DNA of 64,000 bases from Lachnospiraceae bacterium (GCA_024399135.1 JAKSHY010000010.1:35492-99491); one strand, 5' to 3'. Counted from the stretch's first letter, positions 35,999 through 46,910 are shown. Notes: generated by a model not told the origin, from the letters alone. Numbers and translations are program-made.

Positions 35999-37237
35999 AT
36001 GTATTCATTAGACGAAGTAAGAAATGTTGATCCTGAAATTGCTGAGGCAATAGTTGCTGAGCAGCAGCGCCAGAATTCTCATATTGAATTGATCGCATCT
36101 GAGAACTGGGTTTCAAAGGCTGTTATGGCAGCAATGGGTAGCCCATTAACTAATAAGTATGCAGAAGGTTATCCAGGAAAAAGATACTATGGTGGATGTG
36201 ATTGCGTTGACGTAGTTGAAGATTTAGCAAGAGAGCGTGCTAAAAAATTATTTAACTGTGACTATGTTAATGTTCAGCCTCATTCAGGAGCTCAGGCTAA
36301 TATGGCTGTATTCTTCGCAGTTATGGAGCCAGGTGATACATTTATGGGCATGAACCTTGACCATGGCGGACATCTTTCTCATGGTTCACCAGTAAATATG
36401 TCAGGTAAGTATTTTAACTGTGTTCCTTACGGAGTTAATGATGATGGTTTTATAGATTATGATGAAGTAAGACGTATAGCTCTTGAATGCAAGCCTAAGA
36501 TGATTGTAGCTGGCGCAAGTGCATATGCAAGAAAGATAGATTTCAAGAAATTCCGTGAAATCTGTGATGAAGTTGGAGCAGTTATGATGGTTGATATTGC
36601 TCATATCGCAGGTTTAGTTGCTACAGGATATCATGAGAGCCCATTCCCATATGCAGATGTTGTTACAACAACAACACATAAGACGCTTCGTGGACCACGT
36701 GGTGGTATGATTATGTGCAATCAGGAAGCTGCTGATAAGTATAATTTTAATAAGGCAATTTTCCCAGGAATTCAGGGTGGACCATTAATGCATGTAATTG
36801 CAGGTAAGGCTGTATGCTTCAAGGAAGCTTTGTCACCAGAATTCAAGGAGTACGGAAAGAACATTATTGATAACGCACAGGCTCTTGCTAAGGGCTTGTT
36901 ATCAAGAGGATTAAGTATTGTATCTGGTGGTACAGATAATCACTTAATGCTTTTAGATCTTCGTCCACAGGGCTTAACAGGAAAGGAAATCGAAAAGCTT
37001 CTTGATGAGGCTCATATTACTGCTAACAAAAATACAGTTCCTAACGATCCTCAGAAGCCATTCGTTACTTCAGGTGTAAGACTTGGAACTCCAGCAGTTA
37101 CTTCTCGTGGAATGAATACAGAGGATATGGATCAGATTGCAGAGGCAATTTCATTAGTTGTTAAGAAGGGCGCTGATGGTGTTGCAGAAGCAAGAGCAAT
37201 CGTTCAGAAGTTAACAGATAAGTATCCACTTATATAA
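35999..37237 (+). CDS. glyA: Serine hydroxymethyltransferase
   Basis: A 412-residue PLP enzyme converting serine and tetrahydrofolate to glycine and methylene-tetrahydrofolate. [47 protein letters not shown], and the PLP lysine in [19 protein letters not shown] are all present. The ATG follows AAAGGAG and AGAGG. It ends with a strong terminator at 37291. No glycine or folate riboswitch is visible upstream. Confidence 0.96.
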   Translation: MYSLDEVRNVDPEIAEAIVAEQQRQNSHIELIASENWVSKAVMAAMGSPLTNKYAEGYPGKRYYGGCDCVDVVEDLARERAKKLFNCDYVNVQPHSGAQANMAVFFAVMEPGDTFMGMNLDHGGHLSHGSPVNMSGKYFNCVPYGVNDDGFIDYDEVRRIALECKPKMIVAGASAYARKIDFKKFREICDEVGAVMMVDIAHIAGLVATGYHESPFPYADVVTTTTHKTLRGPRGGMIMCNQEAADKYNFNKAIFPGIQGGPLMHVIAGKAVCFKEALSPEFKEYGKNIIDNAQALAKGLLSRGLSIVSGGTDNHLMLLDLRPQGLTGKEIEKLLDEAHITANKNTVPNDPQKPFVTSGVRLGTPAVTSRGMNTEDMDQIAEAISLVVKKGADGVAEARAIVQKLTDKYPLI

Positions 37238-37290
37238 TTTACTTATATAAAGAAGCTTGTACTTGAGTATATTGATTCTTGATAATTTTT

Positions 37291-37326
37291 AAGGAGTGTT
37301 GCAAAAGCAGCACTCCTTATTTTTTA
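37291..37326 (+). terminator. Rho-independent terminator after glyA
   Basis: AAGGAGTGTTGC and GCAGCACTCCTT pair around an AAAA loop and are followed by ATTTTTTAT. Confidence 0.92.
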
Positions 37327-37518
37327 TAGCAACGAGCCAAATGTGCATCATGCTTGCATGAATGTACATTTGGTAACTGTTAATTAGCTGATAAAATTCA
37401 CATAGAGTGTTCCATCAGCTGTAATGATACATACTATTAATAAAAAGACAGAATATTCAGACAATAGCATTATAAAATTATTATAATAAAAAAACTTTAA
37501 AAATATTTTAAAATTGTG

Positions 37519-37546
37519 TTGACAAATAAAAACTCGATGATATAAT
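37519..37546 (+). promoter_or_regulatory. Consensus sigma-70 type promoter of the 37.55-kb RNA
   Basis: TTGACA (37519-37524) and TATAAT (37541-37546), both perfect, with a 16-base spacer. It is the strongest promoter seen in the window and has no protein gene for almost 600 bases downstream. Confidence 0.9.
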
Positions 37547-37552
37547 GAACAT

Positions 37553-37968
37553 ATAAACAAATTAATTAATCTTTACCAAACATATTATTCTAAGAACAGG
37601 AGGTACAGTCCACCAGAAAGTAACTAAGATTATTAGTAGCAATACCTAATAATCAATATATTTTGAAAACCAGATCGCAGGAGCTACGTATTAAAAGTAA
37701 CGAAGATATTAATATTTGGAGTCGAACATTTCATAATTAACGTGAGACATTATTATCCTAGAATTTAATAATTAAGTATCGAAGATGATAACCAGATAAT
37801 TAACCGTTACAGATGTTTAGCATGAATGGTAGTGAGGAAGACGCGAAGCAGGTAGAACAATTGAATAAGAACTAATACTTAAACTAAAGAAAAGAGGTAA
37901 AGTCCATTGGATAGTATAGTCTAGAAGCACCCGTCCGTTGAATCAACAGATGGGTGCTTCGTTCTTGT
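37553..37968 (+). ncRNA. Probable large structured RNA of unknown class
   Basis: A ~415-nt transcript is bounded by a perfect promoter and a terminator hairpin, and has no convincing open frame. It has internal order: AAGTAACTAAGAT, AAGTAACGAAGAT and AAGTATCGAAGAT recur at 37618, 37695 and 37774 (spacing 77 and 79), AGGTACAGTCCA at 37601 is echoed by AGGTAAAGTCCA at 37895, and GATTATTAG/CTAATAATC forms a clean hairpin near 37628. It does not carry the conserved words of RNase P RNA, tmRNA, SRP RNA, T-box or c-di-GMP riboswitches. The terminator separates it from ptb by ~175 bases, so it is more likely a free RNA than a leader. It fills the 37238-38139 gap together with a hairpin at 37338-37374. 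Confidence 0.6.
37924..37968 (+). terminator. Terminator of the 37.55-kb RNA
   Basis: GAAGCACCC pairs with GGGTGCTTC around an inner GTTG-AAT-CAAC hairpin, followed by an imperfect T-tract (GTTCTTGTATTT). Confidence 0.85.
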
Positions 37969-38139
37969 ATTTGTTATATTGTTAAATAATGTATCCGGTG
38001 ATTAATGCCATCGTATCCTATGTTTCAATGTCGCTACAATATTGCATATCTTATTTATTAGTGCTAAAATTTAAGCGTTGTGGGTATTTTCAAGTACTCA
38101 TGACATAATTAGAATTATTATGAATTAGAGGTAGGGAAA

Positions 38140-39057
38140 ATGGCTAAAAATTTTGAAGAGTTAATTGCTAGAGTGGCTGCTATTCCAATGAAGAAAGTGG
38201 CAGTGTGTGTTTCACAGGATTCAGCAGTAGTTGAAGCTGTAAGAGCAGCTAAGGACAGAAAAATCGCAGATGCAATTTTAGTTGGTGATGCAGCTAAGAC
38301 TAAGGCAATTGCAGATGAGTTAGGAATTGATATTTCTGATTTTGAAATGATTAATGTTGAAGATACTACAGAAGCTTCATTAACAGCAGTTAAGCTTGTT
38401 CATGATGGAAAAGCTGATTTATACATGAAGGGTCTTATTGATACTAAGGGATTCTTAAAGAGTGTACTTGATAAGGAAGTTGGTCTTCGTACAGGCAAGA
38501 CACTTTCACATGTATGTGTATTTGATGTTAAGGGTTATGATCGTTTGATGTTCTTAACAGACGTTGCATTCTTACCATACCCATCATTAGAAGATAAAGC
38601 TAACATTATTAAGAATACAGTTGAAATTTGTGAGGCATGCGGAGTTATGAATCCTAAGGTTGCTCCTTTGGCAGCAGTAGAAGTTGTTAATCCTAAAATG
38701 CCTGCTACAGTTGATGCTGAAGAGTTACATCAGATGAATTTAAGAGGTGAAATCGAAAGATGTATAGTTGATGGACCTCTTTCAATGGATTTGGCAATTG
38801 ATCCTGAAGCTGCTAAGCACAAGGGTGCAACAGACAGACCAGTTCAGGGTGATGCTGATATCCTTTTATTCCCAGATATTCATACTGGTAATATTACATA
38901 TAAGGCAATGGTTCATATGGCTGATTGCGTTAACGGAAACATTTTGACAGGTACAGCAGCTCCAGTTGTTTTGACATCACGTTCTGATACTATGGATGTA
39001 AAACTTAATTCGTTAGCTGTTGCATCACTTGTTTCAGAATATTTTAAGAACAACTAA
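38140..39057 (+). CDS. ptb: Phosphate butyryltransferase
   Basis: A 305-residue phosphotransacylase-family protein ([75 protein letters not shown]). It exchanges CoA for phosphate on butyryl-CoA, giving butyryl phosphate. It is directly followed by buk with a 19-base gap, the classical terminal route to butyrate with ATP formation. Phosphate acetyltransferase is excluded by length and by the [10 protein letters not shown] context. The start follows GGTAGGG. Confidence 0.93.
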   Translation: MAKNFEELIARVAAIPMKKVAVCVSQDSAVVEAVRAAKDRKIADAILVGDAAKTKAIADELGIDISDFEMINVEDTTEASLTAVKLVHDGKADLYMKGLIDTKGFLKSVLDKEVGLRTGKTLSHVCVFDVKGYDRLMFLTDVAFLPYPSLEDKANIIKNTVEICEACGVMNPKVAPLAAVEVVNPKMPATVDAEELHQMNLRGEIERCIVDGPLSMDLAIDPEAAKHKGATDRPVQGDADILLFPDIHTGNITYKAMVHMADCVNGNILTGTAAPVVLTSRSDTMDVKLNSLAVASLVSEYFKNN

Positions 39058-39076
39058 AAATGGAAGGGAGTTTACT

Positions 39077-40144
39077 ATGTCAGTTAAGAGTTTGATTATT
39101 AACCCGGGTTCTACATCAACCAAGCTTGGTGTGTTCGAAGATGAGACTTTATTATTTGAGGAGACTCTTCGTCACTCAACAGAAGAGATTGCTCAGTATG
39201 ATTCAATCTTCGCACAGAAGGATTTTAGAAAAGATATTATTTTAACATTCCTTAAGGAAAAGGGTGTTGATATTAATTCGTTTAATGTAATTGTTGGCCG
39301 TGGTGGAATGCTTAAGCCAATTCCTGGTGGTACATATGCAGTTACAGATGATCTTTTAGAGGACTTAAAGATTGGTAAGCAGGGTCAGCATGCATCTAAC
39401 TTAGGTGGTATTCTTGCTCGTGAAATTGGTGACACAATTGGTGTTCCTTCTTTCATCGTAGATCCAGTAGTTGTTGACGAACTTATGCCTATCGCAAGAT
39501 ATTCCGGAGTTCCAGAGCTTCCTCGTAAGTCAGTTTTCCATGCATTAAATCAGAAGGCTGTAGCAAAAAGATATGCTAAGGAAACTGGTAAGAAATATAC
39601 AGATCTTAACTTGATTGTAGTTCATATGGGTGGCGGCGTTTCAGTCGGTGCTCACCAGAATGGTCGTGTAGTAGATATCTTTAATGCTCTTGATGGAGAC
39701 GGAGCATTCTCTCCAGAGCGTGCCGGTGGAGTTCCTTCAGGTGCTCTTATCGAAATGTGCTTCTCTGGTAAATATACACAGAAGGAAGTATATAAGAAGA
39801 TAGTTGGTAACGGTGGATTCAACGCATACCTTGGAACTAATGATATGAGAAATGTTGGTAAGATGGTTGATGAGGGTGATGCTCATGCAGCTGAGGTTCG
39901 CGAAGCTTTCATTATGCAGGTTGCCAAAGATATAGGTTCTATGGCCTGCGTACTTAATGGTAAGGTTGATCAGATCATTGTTACAGGTGGTATCGCATAT
40001 AACGCTGTTGTTGTTGATAAGATCAAGGAGCGTGCAGGATTTATTGCTCCATTCACTGTATATCCAGGAGAAGACGAGCTTTTAGCTTTGGCTCAGGGTG
40101 CATTAAGAGTACTCAATGGAGAAGAAGAAGCAATGAAGTACTAA
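39077..40144 (+). CDS. buk: Butyrate kinase
   Basis: A 355-residue acetokinase-family enzyme converting butyryl phosphate and ADP to butyrate and [21 protein letters not shown] at the N-terminus, [50 protein letters not shown] and [10 protein letters not shown] match butyrate rather than acetate kinases. The ATG at 39077 follows GAAGGGAG; an in-frame ATG inside ptb is unlikely. A strong terminator ends the pair. Confidence 0.94.
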   Translation: MSVKSLIINPGSTSTKLGVFEDETLLFEETLRHSTEEIAQYDSIFAQKDFRKDIILTFLKEKGVDINSFNVIVGRGGMLKPIPGGTYAVTDDLLEDLKIGKQGQHASNLGGILAREIGDTIGVPSFIVDPVVVDELMPIARYSGVPELPRKSVFHALNQKAVAKRYAKETGKKYTDLNLIVVHMGGGVSVGAHQNGRVVDIFNALDGDGAFSPERAGGVPSGALIEMCFSGKYTQKEVYKKIVGNGGFNAYLGTNDMRNVGKMVDEGDAHAAEVREAFIMQVAKDIGSMACVLNGKVDQIIVTGGIAYNAVVVDKIKERAGFIAPFTVYPGEDELLALAQGALRVLNGEEEAMKY

Positions 40145-40170
40145 GATACTTAGTATTGAATATTAATAAA

Positions 40171-40205
40171 AAGGCTGGCATCAATCAAGGTGCCAGCCTT
40201 TTATT
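40171..40205 (+). terminator. Rho-independent terminator after ptb-buk
   Basis: A ten-base perfect stem AAGGCTGGCA/TGCCAGCCTT with a ten-base loop, then TTATT. Confidence 0.92.
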
Positions 40206-40272
40206 GTGAAGTTGGCAGAAAAAATCTGCCTTCAATTATGAATCCATGTAAATAATGTTTAGTTCATGTCTT

Positions 40273-40683
40273 TTAGTTTAATTCAGAAGTACAGTGAGGA
40301 CATCTGGTTGCTTCAATAGCAATCTGTTCTTTACAGAAAGGACATTCTTTAGTAGTAGGTGCTGCTTCTTCTTTCTTCTTACGGAACTTGTTGATTGACT
40401 TAATCAGGATGAAGATGACAAGTGCTGTTAAGAGGAAATTGATAATTGCCTGGATGAACGAACCATAGCAAAGAGAAGCTGCTCCTTCACCTTCTCCGAA
40501 TGTGATTGCAAGAGAAGAGAAGTCAAATCCTCCGGTAATGAGTGATAATAATGGTGTAACTACATCATTAACAAGTGATGTTACGATTGCTGTGAAAGCA
40601 CCACCAATGATGATACCAACAGCCATATCCATTACACTACCTTTGCTGATGAATTCTTTAAATTCTTTCATGAAGTTTTTCAT
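40273..40683 (-). CDS. mscL: Large-conductance mechanosensitive channel with zinc-ribbon tail
   Basis: A 136-residue protein. KEFISKGSVMDMAVGIIIGGAF is the N-terminal helix and TM1 of MscL; a second helix lies near residues 75-98. The channel releases osmolytes during hypo-osmotic shock. The C-terminus is a zinc ribbon (CPFC...CPHC) in place of the usual helical bundle, a variant seen in some Firmicutes. AAGGAG lies 11 bases before the start. Confidence 0.93.
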   Translation of the reverse strand: MKNFMKEFKEFISKGSVMDMAVGIIIGGAFTAIVTSLVNDVVTPLLSLITGGFDFSSLAITFGEGEGAASLCYGSFIQAIINFLLTALVIFILIKSINKFRKKKEEAAPTTKECPFCKEQIAIEATRCPHCTSELN

Positions 40684-40808
40684 AAAATTCTACGCTCCTT
40701 ATTTCTATAAATAATTCTATATATCCTTATTGCTTTAATATTAATCAATATTGCTTTAATATTAGCAATTTACGTACATAATTATTGCTAAACATATTTG
40801 CTTACAAT

Positions 40809-41525
40809 TTAGTAAGCGGCGTCGAAATGTTCGTTTTTAAACTCGATAAGTCTTTGCTTGTAAGCATTAACTGCGGCTTCTTCGAATGCTATATCTTTGG
40901 CCTCGCCTAATTCCTCCAGTAACCACTTAGTAAGTGGAGGGTTAAGAGGAAGAAGTGGTCCAATCAGATATGTGGCATACAGGTTGTTAAGCTTGAAGCC
41001 CTCCATATTTTTATCGGGATTCTGGCCGAAACCTTTAGTGGTCTTAAACCAGCCTTCCTGATCATTGCCGTCTTCGTATGTATGACCGAAGATACTCTTA
41101 AAGCCGACAATCTCCATATCTTTGAACTCACCAATATAGAAGCTGTTGTGACGTTTCATCATGTGATATTCGGAATGTGTATTGATTATTCCAAGACAGT
41201 CAATTTTCGTATCGTCATCCTTAATATCTATATAATTTCCGAATACATCAAGTGCATTTCCAGTTAAAAGAATGAACTGACCGTCATCAATCAGTGCTTT
41301 TAGCTTATCCTTATATGGGGATAATGCTTCAACAGAAAGCTTAATTCCTGCTTCAGTAGTTGTTCCCATATAAATAAGATCAACCTTTGAATCTACGAAA
41401 TGAGGTGTTGTTTTAAGTGAAGTCTCTATTATGGTTGCAGTAGGTACGCATTCCTTAAGATACTTAATGTTGGCTAAATCACCATACAGATTGCAAACCT
41501 CTGGAAACAAAATTTCTATTATCAT
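40809..41525 (-). CDS. gatD: GatD-like glutamine amidotransferase subunit, catalytic residues missing
   Basis: A 238-residue partner of MurT, translationally coupled to it (ATGA overlap). It follows GatD over its full length (NLYGDLANIKYLKEC, LIDDGQFILLTGNALDVFG, YATYLIGPLLPLNPPLTKWLL). In active GatD the elbow is CGGYQFLG and the distal histidine is in YLHGP. Here the Cys position is Gly89 and the His position is Ile188, so glutamine hydrolysis is not expected. The MurT/GatD complex amidates lipid II D-glutamate; this copy may be a structural subunit or use free ammonia (inference). Confidence 0.82.
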   Translation of the reverse strand: MIIEILFPEVCNLYGDLANIKYLKECVPTATIIETSLKTTPHFVDSKVDLIYMGTTTEAGIKLSVEALSPYKDKLKALIDDGQFILLTGNALDVFGNYIDIKDDDTKIDCLGIINTHSEYHMMKRHNSFYIGEFKDMEIVGFKSIFGHTYEDGNDQEGWFKTTKGFGQNPDKNMEGFKLNNLYATYLIGPLLPLNPPLTKWLLEELGEAKDIAFEEAAVNAYKQRLIEFKNEHFDAAY

Positions 41526-42907
41526 GACTTACCCTCCTTAGAACTGGCAAGCTCCAAAATTTTAGCCTTAACCTCCATGGCAAGTTTGGTTGAATCAACT
41601 CCATGGAAAAGACATATGATATCGTTCTTGTCGTAGGATAGCTTGGTTGCTGCTTCCATTTCTGATTCGCAGCAAACTATTTTAGAATCAGGAACACCAG
41701 CCATTAACAGTCTTAATCTGTAGTCAGTGTTTCTGGCTCCTGCACATATTATTTTTTTGATTCCATCCTGTGCTAATAATTCGAAATCAGTGTCGTACAT
41801 CCAACAAGGATTTTCGGACCAGTGCTTGGTATCATTTAGACAGTTCATCATAAGAAGAACCTCTCGTGGCCCGTCAATTTTGGATACATAGTCAAAGGCA
41901 CGAGTTGTGGCTGAGGCATTCTTCTCTTTTGCCATCTGGGTAATCAGTCTGATGCTTCCAGCCTTATCCTCTGAATGTCTCGAACCTGGAATTTTTGTTT
42001 TGGACATAGATTTAATGAGCTCTTCATGTGTAAGTCCAAGCTCTCTTCCAATCGAGATGACAGTAATCAGATTATATATATTGAACATACTATCTGTTAT
42101 TAGAGGATAAATATATTTTTCACCATTTTCCTCTACAGTCATCTTTTCATTTTCATAATCTATGGCTGTTATTGCATAATCTGCTATTGGAGAATTAAAA
42201 CCGCAGTCTTCGCACACTGCATTTCCAATATGATTATATCTGATGTAATTATACTTAAGCTTTCCAGCACATTTAGGACAAATCTGCATATCGTTTAAAA
42301 GACCGTCGTATGTGTTGTTTTCGTCTTCAGGAAGCTTGTTGATTCCGAAGTATGCTCGTTTGTTATTAAGTGCAACATTTCCAGAAATTAGATCATCTGC
42401 GTTGAGAATCATCTTGGTATTTTCTGGAATTGCTTTGGTCAATACATCTGCTATGTACTGAGGGTGAGCGTTTCTTAATATTGAATCCCTGGAAAGATTA
42501 GTGATGACTACATAATCAGGATTAAGATATGGATAGATTTTAGGTGCTGAACGCTCATCAACCTCTAAAACGGCCAGATCTAATTTCTTTAATTTACCAA
42601 AGATATTACTTCCTTTAATGAATACAGTAGAAATTCCTGTTGTAATATTAGAACCTGCACGGTTGTTAAAAACCTTGAGACCATTGTCCTCCAAAATGTC
42701 AATTAACATATTGTTGACAGTAGTTTTTCCGTTAGTTCCAGTGATGATAACAAGCTTCTTTGGCCTGCCTATGTATTTTAGAAAATCCGGACAGAATTTA
42801 ACTGCGAGCTGTCCTGGATAGTCAGTTCCGTTGTGATGTGTGATTTTTAATGCAGGGACTGAAAGCTTTCCTGCCCACAGACCTAATAAGAATTTTAGCT
42901 TACTCAT
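41522..42907 (-). CDS. murT: Lipid II isoglutaminyl synthase, MurT-like subunit
   Basis: A 461-residue Mur ligase family protein. The ATP loop GTNGKTT is at 57-63, and a zinc ribbon interrupts the central domain (Cys210, Cys213, Cys232, Cys235), as in MurT. The C-terminal DUF1727-type domain contains LLMMNCLNDTKHWSENPCWMYD. It activates the D-glutamate alpha-carboxylate of lipid II with ATP for amidation by ammonia from GatD. The start follows GGGAGGAC. Its GatD partner looks catalytically dead. Confidence 0.9.
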   Translation of the reverse strand: MSKLKFLLGLWAGKLSVPALKITHHNGTDYPGQLAVKFCPDFLKYIGRPKKLVIITGTNGKTTVNNMLIDILEDNGLKVFNNRAGSNITTGISTVFIKGSNIFGKLKKLDLAVLEVDERSAPKIYPYLNPDYVVITNLSRDSILRNAHPQYIADVLTKAIPENTKMILNADDLISGNVALNNKRAYFGINKLPEDENNTYDGLLNDMQICPKCAGKLKYNYIRYNHIGNAVCEDCGFNSPIADYAITAIDYENEKMTVEENGEKYIYPLITDSMFNIYNLITVISIGRELGLTHEELIKSMSKTKIPGSRHSEDKAGSIRLITQMAKEKNASATTRAFDYVSKIDGPREVLLMMNCLNDTKHWSENPCWMYDTDFELLAQDGIKKIICAGARNTDYRLRLLMAGVPDSKIVCCESEMEAATKLSYDKNDIICLFHGVDSTKLAMEVKAKILELASSKEGKS

Positions 42908-42987
42908 GTATTGTCCTCCCGAACAAGCTTAATCTATAATAATATACCACAGCACGGTAGTTGAATCAAAGTGTAAAATCTGATATT

Positions 42988-43178
42988 ATAACTATGTTTG
43001 CGTATGATGACAAATATATTTGTACGCGAGAAAAATGAGCATCGCTGATGTGATGAGCATGTATATTTGAACATGGGAAAATGAGCATCGCTGATGTGAT
43101 GTGCATATATCTTTGTACATGGGAAAATGAACATTGCTGATGTGAAATACATGTATATTTGTACATGAGAAAATAAGG
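42988..43178. repeat. Tandem array, 46-bp period, about four copies, upstream of secA
   Basis: AATGAGCATCGCTGATG-type words recur at 43034, 43080 and 43126 with a degenerate fourth at 43172, and (T/G)TACATGGGAAA between them. The array runs to within 20 bases of the secA start and includes its leader. Between murT and secA (42908-43194) nothing else is recognised. Confidence 0.9.
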
Positions 43179-43194
43179 AATTGAGGAAGACAAT

Positions 43195-45759
43195 ATGAGT
43201 TTAGCTTCAATGATTTTCGGAACACATTCGAAAAGAGAATTAAAGAGAATAGAGCCAATAGTTGAGAAAATCGAAAGCCTTCGTCCATCAATGATGGAGC
43301 TTTCTGATGATGAACTTAAAAATAAAACTAACGAATTCAAGGACAGACTTTCAAAGGGTGAAACACTTGATGACATTCTTCCAGAAGCTTTTGCAACTGT
43401 AAGAGAAGCCGGAAGACGTGTTCTTAATATGGAACACTATAAGGTTCAGCTTATTGGTGGAATTATACTTCATCAGGGTCGTATTGCCGAGATGAAAACT
43501 GGTGAAGGTAAGACACTTGTTTCGACACTTCCTGCATATCTTAATGCTCTTGAGGGTAAGGGAGTTCATATTGTTTCAGTTAATGACTATCTTGTTAAGC
43601 GTGACGCTGAATGGATGGGCGAGATTCATAAGTTCTTAGGACTTACAGTTGGATATGTCCTTAATTCCATGACTGCTGAAGAAAGAAGAGACGCTTATAA
43701 CTGTGATATTACATATGTAACGAATAATGAGCTTGGTTTTGATTACTTAAGAGACAACATGGTTGTATATAAGAATCAGCTGGTTCTTCGTTCGCTTAAT
43801 TATGCCATCATCGATGAGGTTGACTCTGTATTAATTGATGAGGCTAGAACACCACTTATCATTTCTGGTCAGTCCGGAAAATCTACTAAATTATATGAAG
43901 TCTGCGATATCCTTGCTCGCCAGATGGAGCGTGGTGAGGATATGGAAGAGCTTTCCAAGATGGATGCCATCATGGGAGTTGAAAGGGAAGAATCCGGAGA
44001 CTTCATAGTTAATGAAAAAGACAAGATAGTTAATCTCACAGCCAGAGGTATTGAGAAGGTTGAAAAATTCTTCCAGATTGATAACCTAGCAGATCCAGAT
44101 AATATAGAAATTCAGCATAATGTTATTCTTGCATTAAGGGCACATAACTTAATGTTCAAGGATCAGGATTATGTTGTTAAAGATGAACAGATTCTTATTG
44201 TTGATGAGTTCACCGGACGTATCATGCCAGGAAGAAGATATTCAGATGGTCTGCATCAGGCGATTGAGGCTAAGGAACATGTTAAGGTTAAGCGTGAATC
44301 CAAGACACTTGCTACCATTACCTTCCAGAACTTCTTCAACAAGTTCGAAAAGAAAGCAGGTATGACAGGTACAGCTCTTACTGAGGAAAAGGAATTCAGG
44401 GATATCTATGGTATGGATGTTATTGAAATTCCAACCAACAGACCAGTTGCCAGAATTGATCATCAGGATGCTGTATATAAAACCAGAAGAGAAAAGCTTC
44501 ACTGTATAGTAGAAGCTGTTAAGGAAGCTAATATGAAGGGACAGCCAGTACTGGTTGGCACCATCACCATTGAGGCTTCAGAAGAATTGTCTCGCCTCCT
44601 TACCAAGGAAGGTGTTAAGCATAAGGTTTTGAATGCGAAATTCCATGAAATGGAAGCTGAAATTGTTGCAGATGCAGGTATTCACGGAAGCGTTACGATA
44701 GCAACTAACATGGCTGGTCGTGGTACAGATATTAAGCTTGATGATGAGTCTAAGGCAGCAGGTGGTCTTTTAATTATTGGTACTGAAAGACATGAATCAA
44801 GACGTATTGATAATCAGCTTCGAGGTAGATCTGGTCGTCAGGGAGATCCTGGTGAATCAAGATTCTATATTTCACTTGAAGATGATTTGATGAGACTGTT
44901 CGGTTCAGACAGACTTATTGGTGCGTTTAATGCACTTGGTATTCCTGAATACCAGGAGATTCAGCATGCAGCTTTGACTAAGTCAATTGAATCAGCGCAG
45001 AAGAAGATAGAGTCTAATAACTTTGGTATCAGAAAGAATCTTCTTGAGTATGACCAGGTAATGAATGAGCAAAGAGAAATTATCTATGATGAAAGAAGAA
45101 GAGTTCTTGATGGCGAGAGCATGAGAGAGCCTATCTACAAGATGATTACAGATACTGTTGATTCAGCTGTTGATATGGTTATTGGTGATGATACTCCATC
45201 AGATGATTGGAATATTGAAGAATTAAATGAAATTCTTCTTCCAACTATTCCACTTAAGCCTATTTCGAGAGGAAGAATCGATACTCTTAAGAAGAATGCT
45301 CTTAAGCAGCAGTTGAAGGAAGAAGCAGTTAAATTATATGAAGCTAAGGAAGCAGAGTTCCCAGAGCCAGAGGCTATCAGAGAGGTTGAGCGAGTTGTAT
45401 TGTTAAAATCTATCGACCGCAAGTGGATGGATCATATTGACGATATGGATCAGCTTCGCCAGGGTGTTGGACTTCAGGCATATGGCCAGAGAGATCCACT
45501 CGTTGAATATAAGATGTCTGGTTATAATATGTTCGATGAGATGACTGCTAATATTAAGGAAGAGACAATTAAAATTCTCTACCATATACATGTTGAGCAG
45601 AAGGTTGAGCGTGAACAGGTTGCGAAGGTGACAGGAACTAATAAGGATGATAGCGTACAGAAGGCACCTACCAAGCGTATTGAAGCCAAGGTATATCCTA
45701 ATGATCCATGTCCATGTGGTTCGGGCAAAAAATATAAGCAGTGTCATGGAAGAAAGTAA
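43195..45759 (+). CDS. secA: Preprotein translocase ATPase SecA
   Basis: An 854-residue SecA motor that drives secreted proteins through SecYEG. It has Walker A MKTGEGKT (100-107), [59 protein letters not shown] and the C-terminal zinc-binding [12 protein letters not shown]. Length is normal for Firmicutes. GAGGAAG precedes the ATG. prfB follows after three bases, the usual secA-prfB order. Confidence 0.97.
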   Translation: MSLASMIFGTHSKRELKRIEPIVEKIESLRPSMMELSDDELKNKTNEFKDRLSKGETLDDILPEAFATVREAGRRVLNMEHYKVQLIGGIILHQGRIAEMKTGEGKTLVSTLPAYLNALEGKGVHIVSVNDYLVKRDAEWMGEIHKFLGLTVGYVLNSMTAEERRDAYNCDITYVTNNELGFDYLRDNMVVYKNQLVLRSLNYAIIDEVDSVLIDEARTPLIISGQSGKSTKLYEVCDILARQMERGEDMEELSKMDAIMGVEREESGDFIVNEKDKIVNLTARGIEKVEKFFQIDNLADPDNIEIQHNVILALRAHNLMFKDQDYVVKDEQILIVDEFTGRIMPGRRYSDGLHQAIEAKEHVKVKRESKTLATITFQNFFNKFEKKAGMTGTALTEEKEFRDIYGMDVIEIPTNRPVARIDHQDAVYKTRREKLHCIVEAVKEANMKGQPVLVGTITIEASEELSRLLTKEGVKHKVLNAKFHEMEAEIVADAGIHGSVTIATNMAGRGTDIKLDDESKAAGGLLIIGTERHESRRIDNQLRGRSGRQGDPGESRFYISLEDDLMRLFGSDRLIGAFNALGIPEYQEIQHAALTKSIESAQKKIESNNFGIRKNLLEYDQVMNEQREIIYDERRRVLDGESMREPIYKMITDTVDSAVDMVIGDDTPSDDWNIEELNEILLPTIPLKPISRGRIDTLKKNALKQQLKEEAVKLYEAKEAEFPEPEAIREVERVVLLKSIDRKWMDHIDDMDQLRQGVGLQAYGQRDPLVEYKMSGYNMFDEMTANIKEETIKILYHIHVEQKVEREQVAKVTGTNKDDSVQKAPTKRIEAKVYPNDPCPCGSGKKYKQCHGRK

Positions 45760-45762
45760 AAT

Positions 45763-46878
45763 ATGATTATTTTAGATAATTTAAAAAATGAATTAACTAC
45801 ATTTAAGGAGCCTCTAGCAGAAGTTAGGGGCTCTCTTGGAATAGAAGATAAGAAGTCGAAAATCGAAGAACTTCAGATGGAAATGGAGGCTCCGGGATTT
45901 TGGGATAATCCGGATGTTTCCAACAAGAAAATGAAGGAATTAAAAGACCTTCAGTCAATGGTTCAGTCAATAGATGCGCTGGATACTCAGTATGAAGATA
46001 TCGAAACTCTAATTATGATGGCTGAAGATGATGAATCAATGGCTGATGAGGTAGTTAGTGAATTCGAGGATTTCAAGCAAAAGTTAGATGATATCAGAAT
46101 TAACACACTACTCTCTGGCGAATATGACAAGGATAATGCGATTCTTAAGCTGAACGCAGGGGCCGGTGGAACAGAAAGCTGTGACTGGGCTTCGATGTTA
46201 TATAGAATGTATTCTAAATGGGCTGAATCGAAAGGCTTTTCGCTGGAGGTTCTTGATTTTCTTGATGGTGACGAGGCTGGAATTAAGTCAATTACATTTC
46301 AGGTTAATGGAACTAATGCCTATGGATATCTTAAGTCAGAAAAGGGTGTTCACAGACTTGTCAGAATCTCACCTTTTAATGCTCAGGGAAAACGTCAGAC
46401 ATCCTTCGTATCTTTAGATGTAATGCCGGATATAGAAGAGGATATTGATATCGATATCAATGAAGATGATTTAAGAATTGATACCTACCGATCAAGTGGT
46501 GCTGGTGGTCAGCACATTAATAAAACATCTTCTGCTATCAGAATTACGCATCAGCCTACAGGAATTGTAGTACAGTGTCAGAATGAAAGAAGCCAGCTTC
46601 AGAATAAGAATAAAGCTATGCAGATGTTGAAGGCTAAGCTTTTATTATTAAAGCAGGAAGCTAATGCTGAAAAACTTTCTGATATTCGAGGAGAGGTCAA
46701 AGATATAGCCTGGGGAAATCAGATACGTTCATATTTTCTTCAACCATATAAGCTGGTTAAGGATTTAAGAACTGATGCAGAGACATCTAATGCTGATGCA
46801 GTTTTGGATGGAGATATTGATGTGTTTATTAATGCATATTTAAAGTGGATTAATAGTAGTGATAAAGGTGCTGAGTAG
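45763..46878 (+). CDS. prfB: Peptide chain release factor 2, no programmed frameshift
   Basis: A 371-residue RF2 that terminates at UGA and UAA. The SPF codon-recognition tripeptide is at 203-205 and the catalytic GGQ at 248-250. In most bacteria codon 26 is an in-frame UGA after CTT, giving autoregulatory +1 frameshifting. Here the CTT of codon 25 and the AGGGG just upstream remain, but codon 26 is GGA, so the gene reads through in one frame. It starts three bases after secA and probably depends on its transcript and translation. Confidence 0.95.
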   Translation: MIILDNLKNELTTFKEPLAEVRGSLGIEDKKSKIEELQMEMEAPGFWDNPDVSNKKMKELKDLQSMVQSIDALDTQYEDIETLIMMAEDDESMADEVVSEFEDFKQKLDDIRINTLLSGEYDKDNAILKLNAGAGGTESCDWASMLYRMYSKWAESKGFSLEVLDFLDGDEAGIKSITFQVNGTNAYGYLKSEKGVHRLVRISPFNAQGKRQTSFVSLDVMPDIEEDIDIDINEDDLRIDTYRSSGAGGQHINKTSSAIRITHQPTGIVVQCQNERSQLQNKNKAMQMLKAKLLLLKQEANAEKLSDIRGEVKDIAWGNQIRSYFLQPYKLVKDLRTDAETSNADAVLDGDIDVFINAYLKWINSSDKGAE

Positions 46879-46910
46879 AAGTGATTTGGTATGGGGGTTG
46901 CGTGATTTAG

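Noticed and set aside
37553..37968. RNase P RNA, tmRNA or SRP RNA
   Set aside because: GAGGTAAAGTCC near 37894 recalls RNase P, but the other conserved parts are absent. No tmRNA tag frame and no SRP domain IV loop are visible.
42966..43376. Minus-strand open frames over the secA leader
   Set aside because: They are low-complexity translations of the 46-bp array and antisense to secA.
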